A stretch of 64,000 nt of DNA from the NCBI GenBank assembly GCA_033557465.1, contig CM066035.1:919904235-919968234 (forward strand), read 5' to 3'. Numbering within the stretch: the stretch's first letter is position 1; the number at the start of each line of letters is the position of its first letter. The notes under the pieces are model-generated. The model did not search any database. It was not told the origin of the DNA and saw only the letters and a program-made list of their open reading frames with translations. This stretch comes from Ichthyophis bannanicus. Taxonomy: Eukaryota; Chordata; Amphibia; Gymnophiona; Ichthyophiidae. The position numbers and the translations under genes are program-made. Positions 43,085 to 54,676 of the stretch are shown here, piece after piece.

Positions 43085-44040
43085 CAAAAGCAGGTTCCGT
43101 CAACGCTGATAAGATCCCAAGACTGAACCACTGAATGCGATGGTGGCCAGAATTGTTTCACCGCTCGGAGAAACTAAGGCACATCGAGGTGCGCTGCCAG
43201 ACAGACTCCCTGCACCCGCCCCTGATAACATGCCAGCATGGCCACCTGTACCCACAATGAATTCAAGGCTAGCCCTTTCTCCACCCCAGCCTGCAGAAAG
43301 GCCAGAATGATGGGCACTGCTAACAACACTCGCTTCCCTTTGTCTGCACACTAGTCCTCAAATATGCGCCACACACAAACATAACATAAGGACATGGAGC
43401 GTTTGCGAGCCCGCAGCAAAATGGCTATCACTTGTGATGAATAGCCACGCTTTCTCAGACGAGCCCTTTCAAGAGCCAAGCCATAAGCAAGAATCCATTC
43501 ACCTGGAGCATGAGAATCAGGCCTTGAGTCAATAAGGTGCTACACAATGGTGAATGCCAAAGAGACCTAACCGACTGCTGGATCAGATCGGCGTACCATG
43601 GTTGATGAGGCCAGTCTGGTGCAGCAATACTACCAGGCCTTTGTGTGCCTCTATCCTCTGGAGCACTTTGCTGATCAGAGGCCCTGGTGGAAACACATAG
43701 AGCAGACCCTGCGTGGGCAAGGGCTGAGTTAACGTGTTGAGATCTTCCAACATTCTTTCCCGACATCGACTGAAGAAGCAACTGACCTTCGCATTGGTGA
43801 CAGATGCCATGAGATCCATGATCGGCTACGCCCAGATTATGCCAAGAAACAGACTCCTCCAACATCCATCCTGTAATGGCTGGAGCCCCTGAAGAGTGTC
43901 TTGGATAGGCTGTCTCTTGACCAGAGCCTAGCATGGAGACAATCGGAGGTAATGTGGACCCAGACGGAGTAAAATTGATGAAGTCTGCTCCCCACCGGAA
44001 TCAGCTCCACCTGAGTCCCCCTCATCTCATTAGGATTCTA
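43085..44040 (-). pseudogene. DIRS linker and recombinase N-terminal domain
   Basis: Minus-strand pieces read SVTNAKVSCFFSRC, LYVFPPGPLISKVLQRIEAH and APDWPHQPWYADLIQQS, the segment after RNase H in DIRS Pol. Next come ERARLRKRGYSSQVIAILLR, CYVCVWRIFED and VPIILAFLQAGVEKGLALNS, the N-terminal core-binding part of the tyrosine recombinase. Several frame changes break it. Position and strand would let it continue into the C-terminal part at 36300-36958 once the CR1 is removed. Confidence 0.8.
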
Positions 44041-44148
44041 ATCTAATCTAATCTAACAGAGTTTTATTTATCACAATGATCACAATTAAAAAAAGGTTAT
44101 GAGTGGTTTAAGAGCAAGAAAAAAATTAACATTTAAAAAGAAACAAAG
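44041..44148 (-). mobile_element. L2 LINE 3' portion (left of L1 insertion)
   Basis: Has the TTTATTTATCACAATGATC-type L2 end. It is cut by the L1-clade insertion and continues at 47066. A TAATC repeat marks the outer end (44037-44058). Confidence 0.55.
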
Positions 44149-45517
44149 AAATACTATTAGAACCGTTAGTGAGATTATTCAATTTACCAAGAGAGAGAAA
44201 GGAATCAGCGGATACTATGGGATGGATAGGTATAACTATAATATATAAAAAGGGAAAGATCCACAAGAATGCTCTTCATATCGACCAATCTCTCTGATTA
44301 ATCTTGATGCCAAATTATTGGCTAAAATTTTAACTACACATTTAAATAAATTCATTGGTAAGTTGATTCATTGTGACCAAGCAGGATTTATTCCAGGTGG
44401 ACAAGTAGCTGATAATATTAGAAAATTTTTAAATATGATTTGGTCTATAGAACAAAACGGGAAAGAAGCATTATTATTTCTTGATGCAGAAAAAGCTTTT
44501 GATCAAGTATCTTGGCCATTTTTATTTGAGGTAATGGAAAAAATGAGTTTAGGGGAAGATTTTATAAGTTTGATAAAGGCGTTATATCGCAACCCAAAAA
44601 CATGTGTAAGAGTGAATGGTGCTTATTCAGAATTTTTTGGCCAAGAAAGAGGAACAAAACAAGGTTGTCCATTATCCCACTACTTTTTGCTATTTCATTA
44701 GAGCCGTTTGCAGCAAGAGTGAGAGAAAGGGAGGCTATTAAGGGAATAAATATAGGACGGAGTGAATATAAAATTTCGTTATTTGCAGACGATATAATTT
44801 TAAGTGTATGTAAGCCTCAAACTTCAATTAAATACTTAATGTGGGAAATAGAAGAATTTGGCAAATTATCGGGTTTTACTATTAACTGGACTAAATCAGA
44901 AATTTTAAATTTAACTACGCATAGAGACACACAGGGCAAGTTACAAAAGAAATACCAGTTTAAATGGGCAAAAGAGAGTAGTAGATATCTTGGCATTTAT
45001 ATTAGTAACAAGATAGAAGCATTATATAAACCGAATTATCAGAAATTATTTAGACTAGTAGAGAGCTGGTTAGATGGATGGGGGAGGGGATATTTGTCAT
45101 GGTTTGGATGGATTGCTACCATAAAGATGATGCTCTTACCAGATGTTACCAATTAAAATACCACTTAATCAGTTAAAAAGTTTACAAAGAATCGTTAACC
45201 GTTTTGTTTGGCAAAATAGACGTGGGAGAGTAGCCATGACTATAATGCAAAGAGCCAAAGCAGAGGGAGGTTTAAGAGTGCCTACGTTTAGGAAATATTA
45301 TGAGGCAGCACAATTAAAAACAATTTATGAGTGGCATAGAGGAACACAGAAACATTGGGTTCAAATGGAGGAAGTTTTTTTAATGGGAGAAAGTTTAGCC
45401 AAAGTAGTTTGGAGAGGAAGTTTTAGTTTAAAAACTAAAAATCACAATCCTCTAACAGTACATAGTTTACAAGTTTGGAAACAAAATAGAAAACGTTTAA
45501 TACAAAACAAAAGGTAT

Positions 45518-45707
45518 ATTTTATTTAGACAGTTTTGTATACCGCCTTATCCTTCAATCAAAGCGGTCACAACACAATTGGGGGATACATTTAACACGCG
45601 GGGATATGAGACACATACACTAATACTTACAGGGAACATGGGCAATGTAGGGTTAAGTGGCTTGCCCAAGACCACAAGGAGCATCTGTGGGACTAGAAAC
45701 CCCAGTC
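45518..45707 (-). mobile_element. CORE-SINE fragment inside the L1-clade LINE
   Basis: Same wording as 17390-17570 on the same strand (GACAGTTTTGTATACCGCCT, TGGCTTGCCCAAGACCAC). Truncated before the tRNA part. It interrupts the C-terminal LINE frame. Confidence 0.85.
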
Positions 45708-46664
45708 CCATATACAGGGTATGCCCCTGAAAGACTGTTTTGAAAGTGGGCAAGGTCCAGATATGTGCATTTTGCATAGATGGGAACAGGTGGGACTAAA
45801 ATATATCTCACAAATAGTGAGTAATAAGGGTATTTTTGAATTTGAAAATATTAAGGATCTATATAAATTAGAAGATAGAGATTATTATGCATATCTACAT
45901 GTTCGTCACTTTATAAAGCAATCAAAGGTGTGTCATGATCTCTGGGAAAATAGGAGATGGTTTGAAGCGTTGTGTATAGGAAATTTGGGGCAGAAAGGAA
46001 TTTTGTCCAAAATTTATAAAGGTTTAATGGAAGGCGGGAACAACAAATTGGAATATATGATAAAGTGGGAAAAAGATTTGGGGGTGAATTGGTCTGAGGA
46101 GGAATGGGATAAAATAAAAGGACAGTGGCAAGTATATCCATTGCCACAAGGGTAAAAGAGAATGCATATAAAATGTTGTTCAGATGGTATTGGACTCCAG
46201 TACGTAAAGAAAGCGCTGGATGGGGGCTAAATGATCTATGTTGGAGGGGATGTCATGAGAGAGGGGATTGGTTGCATATGTGGTGGAAGTGTAAATGGAT
46301 ACAAGCATATTGGATAGAGATTTTGGAGTTGATATACAATATGACAGGATATTGAATACATAAAAAAACAGAGATTTGCTTAATACACAAATTAGAGGAA
46401 AATATTCCTAAAAGAGTCAGTGAAGTGCTACATCATTGTATAGTAGCTGCCAGAAGTGAACTATTACAGCACTGGCAGGGGGAGACCGTGCCACGAACAG
46501 CAGGATTTGTGAGAAGAGTGACAGAGGTGTGTTTGATGCATAGATTGACGGAGATGCGGCGAGGGTCAGGCGGGAAGCTGAGGAACAATGGAAGAACGTG
46601 TGTAAATGGAAGGAAGAAAGAAAGAGGGAGAGCGAAAGAGAAAAAGGGCTCAATGGTGTGGTGA

Positions 46665-46985
46665 GGAGTGGAGGAGTAGCCTAGTGGTTGGGGCAAGGTA
46701 CTTCAGGCCGGAAGGTCAGGGGTTCAAATCCCACTAGAGGACAGAAACCTTGGGCCGGAAGGACTGGGGTTTCTAGTCCCACAGGTGCTCCTTGTGGTCT
46801 TGGGCAAGCCACTTAACCCTCCATAGCCCATGTTCCCTGTAAAATAGTTATCTCCAAGTTATAATGCCCTGTTCAATGTAATTTCAGTTTGTTCAATGTA
46901 AACCGCACTGATGCAGAATAGTGCGGTATATAAGAGAATGTAATTAAATAAAAATAAATAAAATAATAAATAAATAATATATATA
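46665..46985 (+). mobile_element. tRNA-derived CORE-SINE, full length
   Basis: A-box region GTAGCCTAGTGGTTGG, B-box GGTTCAAATCCC at 46721-46732, CORE phrase CTTGGGCAAGCCACTTAACC near 46798, and an L2-like tail GTAAACCGCACTGATGCAG followed by TAGTGCGGTATATAAG and AAATAAAT repeats. Lies in the 3' UTR of the L1-clade LINE, right after its last codons. Confidence 0.92.
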
Positions 46986-47065
46986 AATGTTAAGTTGAAT
47001 TTGTAATATCTGTAATTCTCTGAAATTCTTATTAAAAAGTTCAAATGGAAAAAAAAGAAACAAAG

Positions 47066-47790
47066 GAGGACACTAATCTCTATTAAATAGCCAAGTTTTC
47101 AAACTTTTATGGAATTGACATAGAGAAGGGTTACATTTCAATTGTTCAGGTAATGCAGTCCAATGTTGTGCCGCCATGAAAGGAACTGTATGCAAAAGGC
47201 ATGATTTAAAACAAACACCTCTACATGGGGGGGGGGGGACGACGACAAAGTATTGACCGATTGTAGGCATTTGGATTTACATATTGCTAATAGGGAAGAA
47301 AAATATTCAATACAAAATCATTAAAAAATCGATATATAAAAATAAAAAAATTAAAACGAATCCAGTTAGAGACTTTCAACCAATGTAATTTGTGAAGTAA
47401 AGGGGGTTTTGCTATATACCATCAAATGCCCAAAGGTAAGGCATGAGGCCGTGCTTTGACATAGTTGTAATCATCTAATCTGATAGTGAGAGCAATTCAA
47501 AAATAGTAAATTTCAATAATCAAAGTATGATAAATGGAATGTTGAACCACAACTTGAGAATGTTCTTTAGAAAATAAGCCTTACAGCCTACATAATTGGC
47601 GTAATCTATAAAATGTTTTAGACAATCGAGCTAGCATTACCTTCAAAGGTTAAATCTAAATCTATCAAAACCCCTAAATTTTTTAGAACTGGCTCTTATC
47701 TTAAGATGTAATTGTGATAACACACTACAAACAATGGGACCCTACATAATAAAGATAAACAGATATGCTCAAAAGCTTACAATATTACAA
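47066..47790 (-). mobile_element. L2 LINE remnant (right of L1 insertion)
   Basis: Continues the L2 3' region cut at 44148. The phrase AAATAGCCAAGTTTTCAAAC parallels the conserved stretch just inside L2 3' ends. Further right the match fades. A ten-base G run lies at about 47227-47237. Confidence 0.5.
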
Positions 47791-47999
47791 TTTTAGTCTC
47801 TATCAAATTCTCTTTAATAACACATTCATCCTAAAGACTATAAAACAAACAATGAATTATCAATTAACAGAACCCCAGAACTCAAATCGTGGACTTTACA
47901 CACTTGGAAAAATTTCCTTGCCACACCACCTGACAAGACCAAATTAAGACCCCACAGAGACACCACCACCTGAAGCGGTTGCCGGACCTACATCACCGC
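47791..47999. other. Unassigned
   Basis: No recognisable content. Confidence 0.3.
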
Positions 48000-49150
48000 T
48001 CTTAAAAAACACACCATATCCGGATTACACTCTAAGGACATGCCATGTACCCTTCCATGGTAACAATAGCTGCAACCTGCACCTGTAAGGACCCGCAGGC
48101 CATACCCTTCTGCAGGTCGGACTGCAGAAAGGCTAACACTTTGGGCACCAACGCCGACAAAGATCGGTACTGGTGTTCTGCACACTAAGATTCAAAAATG
48201 TGCCACATTCTGATATATGAAGACAACGATGTGGATTTCTTGCAGGCCTTCAATAAGGTTGAAATCACCGGTGCCAAGTAGCCACACTTCCTCAACCTAG
48301 CCTTTTCAAGAGCCATGCCGTGAGAATCAATCCACTTGAGGCATTCGGACCGGCCCCTGGGTCAACACGTCAGCCCGAAATGGCAGGTGCCACGGCCGAT
48401 CCACCATCAGCCAGACAGGTCTGCGTACCACAGTCACCTCAGCCAGTCGGAAGCAATAAAAATGACCTGCCCCGGATGCGCTTTGATTCGTTGGACTACA
48501 CACCCAATGAGCACCCACGGAGGAAAGACATACATTAGTGTGTCCGTGGGCCAGCACTGCACTAGGGCATCCAGGCCTTCCAACATTCTCTCTTTCCTCC
48601 TGTTGAAGAATCTGCCAATGCGAAGGTCGCCATGAGATCCATAATCAGTGTGTCCTACCTTTGAATTATCTGCGAGAAGATGGCATCATTGAGCGTCCAT
48701 TCCCCGGGGTCCAGATAAGTAATTGGCTGTCACATTCTCCATACCTGTGAAATTTGCCGCAGAGATTGCCTGCAGATGGCACTCTGCCCAATCTACCAGC
48801 ACCCTGGCCTCGTTTTCCAGACACATGCTTCCCATGCCCCCTTGTCGACTGATATAGGCCACAGTGGTAGCGTTGTCAGAGAAAACCCAAACCGCCTTCC
48901 CCTGTAGAAAGGGGTGAAAGTCCTGCAGGGCAAGGAATACTGCTCTCATCTCCAGCTGGTTGATTAGCTAAGCGCTCTCTTCCGATGTCCACTGACCCTG
49001 AACAATGCGGCCATTGCAATGAGCCCCCCATCCAGAGAGATTGGCATCTATTGTCAGCGACACCCAGTGCAGCGACTCAAGGGGCATACCGGCCGATTGT
49101 GTCTCTGGGCGTAGCCATCATCTGAGTGCCCTTCAGTTCACTTTCAGACA
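48000..49150 (-). pseudogene. DIRS RNase H, linker and recombinase N-terminus
   Basis: The RNase H domain is clear on the minus strand: LTIDANLSGWGAHCNGR near 49030, then EMRAVFLALQDFHPFLQGKA, VWVFSDNATTVAYISRQGG, ARVLVDWAECHLQAISAAN and MENVTANYLSGPRGMD (48686-48949). The linker and a decayed recombinase N-terminal part follow down to 48000. A stop lies upstream of EMRAV. It duplicates the linker and N-terminus seen at 43085-44040, so at least two DIRS copies are present between 35.9 and 49.7 kb. Confidence 0.85.
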
Positions 49151-49270
49151 GGGCAATGGATGTGTCAGAGGATGCTGTTGTGGCGACTACCGGCGGAGCA
49201 GCAACCTCATATGAGGGGTTCGGAAGCCACTGCAGTCACTATGGTCAGCCTCCTCCTGCTCATCGGATTG

Positions 49271-49294
49271 AGAGAGAGAGAGAGAGAGAGAGAG
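49271..49294. repeat. (GA)n microsatellite
   Basis: Twelve GA units without interruption. Confidence 0.95.
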
Positions 49295-49339
49295 ACCTTG
49301 TTGCTAATGGTGTCCCAATCAACCACTGCTCTGTTCTTT

Positions 49340-49680
49340 AGGCATTTTTAACAGATTTATTGAACAGTTTGACAAACCAAAATCCCTTTGCCTCTATCTG
49401 CCAGGACAAGGGTTAACCGGGAAAGCAACAAATAGCCAAAGAAGGAAAATAGCCTGAAGCTAAAAATTAAAAAAAAGGCTCCTTAGTTGTCCCTTCCTCA
49501 AGTTAAGAACCCTGGGATCATCCATTCCAGCTGCTTAGAGACTGAGCTTACTGGGGCTGGTAGGCAGTACCAGCTGCCTAATCACACTGATGTCATCAAA
49601 AGATGATATGCTCAATCTCCAAGCTGTTGATGGGGGTTGACTACCCATAGGTTGGGACTGGACTGGAGGGACGAAAAAGA
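49340..49680 (-). mobile_element. Probable DIRS 5' leader and right terminus
   Basis: The end GGACTGGACTGGAGGGACG at about 49660-49675 is the inverted form of the terminus at 35893-35915. The adjacent TGGAGATTGAGCATATCATC (minus strand) resembles 35955-35975 in the left terminus. A CR1 copy begins right after it. Confidence 0.6.
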
Positions 49681-49689
49681 ATGTGGGGA

Positions 49690-50437
49690 TATTTTGAAAG
49701 CACATTCATAAAGGTGGCGAAGCAATGTGACAAGGCAGTAGCCAAAGCCATAAGGATACTGTGCTGCATACAGAAAGGAGGAGGTATTAATGCCCCTATA
49801 CAAGTCATTGGTAAGGCCTCACTTGGAGTATTGCGTTCCGTTTTGGAGACAATATCTCACAAAGGAGATAAAAAGAAATGAAACAGTTCAGACGGCAACC
49901 AAAATGATTTGGAGCCTGTGCCAGAAGATGTATGAGAAGAGACTTGAAGACTTAAATATGTATACCCTAGAGAAGAGGGGGGACAGGGGAGATACGATAC
50001 AGACCTTTAAATAATTAAAGGGTATTAATGAACAAACAATCCTTTTTTCAAAAAAGGGAAAGCTGTAAAACTAGAGACATATAAAAAGCTGCAAAGCAAC
50101 ATCAGTTAATACTTTTTCACTGAAAAACGTATTTCCTGATGGAGGTGGTGGGGTGCAAATACAATGACGGAATTCAAAATGGCATGGGACATACACAATG
50201 GATCCCTTTATAGCAAGAGGATGAAATCAAAGCAAACTTAAATATCTTTTCTACTTCAATAAAGGGGGGGGGGGGGGCTGACCTGCACAGAGCAGCGGTT
50301 ACAACCCTAAACTCAGACATAGAGGGGGTGACCTGAATGGAGCGACAGTTACAACCACTCTAGCCACCGTACTAGGCAGACTAGATGGACCAGACTTGTC
50401 TTTATCTGTCATCATATATTATGTTACTATCAAATGT
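49690..50437 (+). pseudogene. CR1 LINE, 5'-truncated, decayed
   Basis: Reads KVAKQCDKAVAKAIRILCCI, PLYKSLVRPHLEYCVPFWRQ, MYEKRLEDLNMYTLEKRGDR and GDTIQTFK, then a frame-broken C-terminus and the 3' end CTTGTCTTTATCTGTCATC. Same subfamily as 25711-26998. A G run near 50264-50277 is inside the 3' UTR. Confidence 0.85.
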
Positions 50438-50969
50438 ATTTCTTCCCAGGGAGAGGATGATGAAACTTCAGTCTCAAATACAGTCCCTAACAGTGGCAAG
50501 ATCACCAAGAGCTTAGGGATATAAGCAGATCCTTGGCTCAATGGGGGAAAGGACTGAATGGGTGCTAGTGGCTCAAGCCCATATGTGCTCTCTTCAAGCT
50601 GTGTGTCTTTGAGCTAAATAATGCTACAGTAAGAGTTATGAAACATATATTCCCTGGACTTTGGATTCTTGGTAGAGTTTCAGATGATGGATGAAGACAC
50701 AGAACCTTTTGAAGGGCTTGGAGATGGGAGGTTTCCTCCTAATGTGCAAGCATCTCTGGTTGAGAAGCTTGTTGTCTGGATCAGGTAGAACAGTCAGTGG
50801 TCAGTGGCAAAATCTGCATGGTCAATCAATTCTTTGGAAACACAACTGCCAGGGCAGAACAAGAAGCACCATGGCTGCCAGAGAGGCCTTTCTATTGTTT
50901 GGGGGGAGGGGGACAACAAGGTGCATCTTCTGGCCCTCAGCAACATGTACGTGCCGGTCCCTCCACCTC
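50438..50969. other. Unassigned
   Basis: Short frames on both strands but no family motif. May hold the decayed 5' part of the following L2. Confidence 0.35.
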
Positions 50970-52360
50970 TGCACCTTTCCTCCAAGAAAAAGGAGTTCCA
51001 CAAGGATCATCACTGTCTGCCTTACTATTCAACATTTACATGCAGCCCATATGCAATCTCGTCAAATCCTTCAACATTAACTGCCTGGTCTACGCCGACG
51101 ATGTTCTCCTATTCATGCCTTTCCTACTAGACAATCCTGACCTCACGCCCCTCTCTGCCTGTTTCGATGCAGTCACAGACTGGTTACATACTCAGAAGCT
51201 AAGAATAAACTTTAAAAAGACAGAGGTCCTTTTCATCACTAGAAATTCATCATTCATTCCACCTAGCACCCTGAAGGTCAGGGACGCGGAACTCATATGC
51301 AAACCATCAATTCGGTATCTTGGAGTCATCCTTGATCAAAAACTCAACCTAGAAGGCCCAGATAAGCAATATGGTAAAAGCAGTATATAACAAAATCAGA
51401 ACTCTTCGCCACCTGAGACAGCTACTGGAACCTGGAGATTTTCGGACAGTATACCAAGCCCTAGTGACTCCGCACTTCGATTATGCGAACGCCATATTAC
51501 ACGGCCTTCCAAAAGCCACAATAAATCCACTGCAACTTGCCATGAATGCTGCCGCCAGAATCCTTCATGGTGCATCAAGGAGGGAACCTATAACACCAAT
51601 ACTAAAGAACCTGCACTGGCTTCCAATCAAAAGCAGGATCACGTTCAAAGTGATGTCCTTGACATTCAAAGCCGTAAACAATGGCTCCTCTACATCAGTC
51701 AGTGACCTCATCCAGATGACACCCTCCAACAGAGCAAGATCAGCCGCTATAAATACTTTGACCCTACCAAATCAGATCACAAAATGCTCACAAGCAGCCA
51801 GGTCCAGAGCGTTTTCGCTTTACGCACCTACCTGTTGGAATTCACTACCACCAGCTATCAGGGCTATCAATAACTTCTTACAATTTAGGAAGGCACTCAA
51901 GCATCACCTCTTCCTACAATACTACACTGATCAGGAGCACTATCCACAGCAAACCACTCCCAGTGCCTTATATAGGCAACCCACGAATAACAACCACACA
52001 AGTTCGAAACCTAACCCTCCAAACCCAGATCCCCCAGACCCGGATCCCCCTGACAAATAGCGTCTCTTCACACTATTGTCAGTTAATACGCTATCGAGAC
52101 AATAGCTACACACCTTTGATACTCATGAGCATATGTTGTACTACCTGTATATATCTGTATATAGTTATCCTGTCCTGTTCTAACTGTATCTAGTTACACT
52201 GCTTAACTACATTTAGTTACATTGTTATAGCTGTACTTTTGATAACTGTTATATTGTAAGTCCAGTACAGATATTCTGCACTGAACAGTTTTGTTCGATG
52301 TAAACCGCACTGATACTGAAGAGCGTGGTATATAAGATAATTAAATAAAATAAATAAACA
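50970..52360 (+). mobile_element. L2 LINE, 5'-truncated, RT to 3' end
   Basis: Begins at GVPQGSSLSALLFNIYMQPI, YADD block CLVYADDVLLF near 51085-51115, INFKKTEVLFITRNSSF and RYLGVILDQKLNLEG. After a frame change near 51360: DYANAILHGLPKATINPLQL, EPITPILKNLHWLPIKSR, ARSRAFSLYAPTCWNSLPPA and FRKALKHHLFLQYY, with the stop at about 52060. A Pro/Asp-rich tail (PNPDPPDPDPPDK) precedes the stop. The 3' end is GTAAACCGCACTGATACTGA then GAGCGTGGTATATAAG and A-rich repeats, the same tail as the CORE-SINEs. Confidence 0.93.
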
Positions 52361-52374
52361 AGAAAAGATTGAGG

Positions 52375-52880
52375 TCCTCCACATATTCTCTGATCCATCC
52401 TTCTCTCCTCCACAAGTCCTGAGACTGGACAACTTTGTCATACAAGTGAAATTGAATGTCAAATATCTAGACTTAACAGACCAGAGGCTGAATTTCCAAG
52501 CCCATATAAAAAGAACAACCAACTTTGTCTATCACAAGTTAAGAATGCTGAAGAACCTTAGCCCCTTAGTAGCACCTATTCCGGACTGTATGCCAGGCCA
52601 TAATTACCCCCATCCTCGACTACTGTAAATTTCTACCATTCCAAGCATGCCTCACACACTCTACAGATGGCACAGAACACCATGGCAAGAATCCATGGAG
52701 TTTCTTGGTGAATACGCATTACCCCCATATTAAGGCTACTCCACTGGCTTCCTATCCCAGCAAGAATAAACTACAAAGCACTCATCACAACATTCAAAGT
52801 CATACACAAAGAATCAGAAATTTGCCTTCAACCCCTGTTTTCAAGATCCAAGAATGAAAGGCACATTTTAGAAAGGTTGT
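52375..52880 (+). pseudogene. Second L2 fragment
   Basis: Frame pieces RLDNFVIQVKLNVKYLDL, RLNFQAHIKRTTNFVYHKLR and later thumb-like pieces follow the order of the L2 RT after YADD. Older and more decayed than the copy just upstream. Confidence 0.7.
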
Positions 52881-53598
52881 GCATGTGGCTGCATTAACGT
52901 CCAAGTCAAAATGTTTGCAATTCTATTTCAGCTTTGAAGGTGAAGCTAGGCATGTATAAATCTGATCTGAAATCAACATATCTTCGCCCCTCACCACAGA
53001 TATGTGTGTCATAGCAAACCAGGAAACACAGGTACACATGAGGATGGACATTCATATGCAACAGACAATGTAAATGTTGGCATTTCGGAACGTGTACATG
53101 TATCCTGGCCATTTTGAAAACAAAGATGTTCCATCTCCCGCTTCCATCCAGAGCTCCCCGCACATCTCCTGTGTATAAAGTGGGGAATTCTGTCATAAGC
53201 ATTGGGTCTAGGGGAATAGCGGGGGCTGAATGTCCATGTCAGACGTCCAGCCCCCATCATTCTGGATCGGTATGACCACCACAGCCAATATCCCAGCAAA
53301 CCAGTATTCAAGTTATGCTAACCCATTAGCAGAAGCAGCTACTGTTATCTGCAGTCCCTCAGCACTTCCAGCAAGAGTACACTCCAAACCACACGACTCC
53401 TGCAGCTAAGAAGCCTTCTATTTGGTCAGAGCAAAAACTTAAAGATAAGCAGTTAGGATACAAAGACTGGACAGCAGCACTGTCTGTAGACCAGAAACCT
53501 TCTGGTATAGTCCCAAATTGTGACATATTCCCCCAATATATCTGAAATCTTTAATCACGTACTCTTCAAAGAAAAAAAAAGACAATGTTCAGAAATAC
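52881..53598 (-). other. Host intron segment
   Basis: No repeat family recognised. It lies directly downstream of the donor site of the exon at 53599-53763. Confidence 0.45.
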
Positions 53599-53763
53599 CT
53601 CTTCAGAGAGCGACTCTTGTTCTTCTGCCTGAAGAAACATCTCTTGAAGTTTCTCTCTGATTAACTCCACCTCGATTTCACCCAATTGGGTTTCAATGCA
53701 ATAACTCAACCCATCCATTTGGTCATTTCCAAGCTCATGAACAGCCCAATCAGATGCCAGGAG
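53599..53763 (-). CDS. Host gene, internal exon
   Basis: On the minus strand a good acceptor (CTTTTGCTTCCTAG) is followed by exactly 55 open codons beginning [20 protein letters not shown] and ending [16 protein letters not shown], then the donor GTATTTCTG. The exon is phase 0 at both ends. The second half is an acidic amphipathic helix. No transposon here resembles it, and codon pattern and splice sites both support a real exon. Its frame continues in phase into 27214-27351 and 17968-18132. Gene identity is not recognised. Upstream exons would lie beyond 53763, and possibly beyond the window. Confidence 0.65.
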
Positions 53764-53999
53764 CTAGGAAGCAAAAGACAGCACTTAAGCACCAATCTAT
53801 TAAAATAAGGCTGCTACATACTTGAACTATTCAGCTACTCAAGAGATCAGTGGTGATACCACCCCACCCTTAATACATTTATTTACTGGATCCCATGCCA
53901 GTGGCAACGGACAGCTTCACCTTTCACGAGCAGAACATGTTTTGGATCCTTGTCTAAACTGCCTGAACTCACCTAGGCCTACAAGAATGTAACAAGGTT
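53764..53999 (-). other. Host intron segment
   Basis: Upstream side of the exon at 53599-53763. Nothing recognised. Confidence 0.4.
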
Positions 54000-54188
54000 C
54001 TATATGTTTATTTATTTATCTATTTATTTATTTTATTTATTTATTTACAGTTTCTTTTATACCGCGCTATTTGACATCAGTGCGGTTTACAATGAACATA
54101 AAACTACACGTCTCAAAAATTAATCTGTGCTTACAATGAACAGGACAATAAACTGGGTATACATTAAACAGGTTTCATGAACAGTGAA
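54000..54188 (-). mobile_element. L2 LINE 3' end (left of DIRS insertion)
   Basis: TTTA repeats, then TTATACCGCGCTATTTGACA and CAGTGCGGTTTAC, the inverted L2 tail. Interrupted by the DIRS element and continued at 59972-60310. Confidence 0.75.
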
Positions 54189-54234
54189 AAATGGAAATTA
54201 CACTTACCTGGTAATTGATGTTCCTTGAGGGAGT

Positions 54235-54353
54235 ACAGTTCAGTCCTCCACCACTGGGTAGTGCACCTTCTCCTGCAACATGGAGACTGGACAAGTCAAA
54301 CTTGTGACATCACCGGGTATATCCTGCTGGTCTTCTCCCATGATCCCCCAGTG
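54235..54353. repeat. DIRS B inverted terminal repeat (left)
   Basis: 119 bp, exact reverse complement of 59838-59956. The outer extension 54189-54247 is mirrored in the internal complementary region. Confidence 0.97.
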
Positions 54354-54676
54354 ACCTACTGTCAAAGCAGACTCAAAGGAGCAAACAAACAACCAGTTAA
54401 AGTACTAAATACAAAGCTATGCTCAAACTTCAACTTTAAAATCACAGGGCCCCAAAAAGAAAGGCCGAAAACACCCTCCTCCGTGCCCCTGTCCCCCTGC
54501 GCACCAAACAGCGGAAGACAGAGAGCTAGAAGGAAGGAGAACTAAGGAAGAGTATAGGCAGAAAAGGTTGCTCTCGCAATTACCTGCCAATCAGAGCCCG
54601 TTGCCGACTCTAGGATCTGAAAGCATACTCGGAACTGACGCCTCGCGTCTGAAACATCCATCCCTGGGCGGGAATG

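Larger units (their letters stand above)
44149..47051 (+). mobile_element. L1-clade LINE, 5'-truncated, AT-rich
   Basis: Flanked by the target-site duplication AAAAAGAAACAAAG (44135-44148 and 47052-47065). The RT runs from YRPISLINLDAKLLAKIL and DQAGFIPGGQVADNIR to LFLDAEKAFDQVSW, GTKQGCPLS, FADDII near 44790, SRYLGIYI, WIATIKMMLLP, FVWQNRRGRVAMTIMQR, and the C-terminal HMWWKCKWIQAYW near 46280. Frame changes near 44690, 45140 and 46140 break it. Two SINEs sit inside (45518-45707 and 46665-46985). Its A+T-rich codons set it apart from the G+C-richer L1/Tx1 copy at 5354. Confidence 0.92.

Noticed and set aside
46665..46750. tRNA gene
   Set aside because: The A and B boxes belong to a SINE with CORE and L2-like tail; the cloverleaf is not intact.
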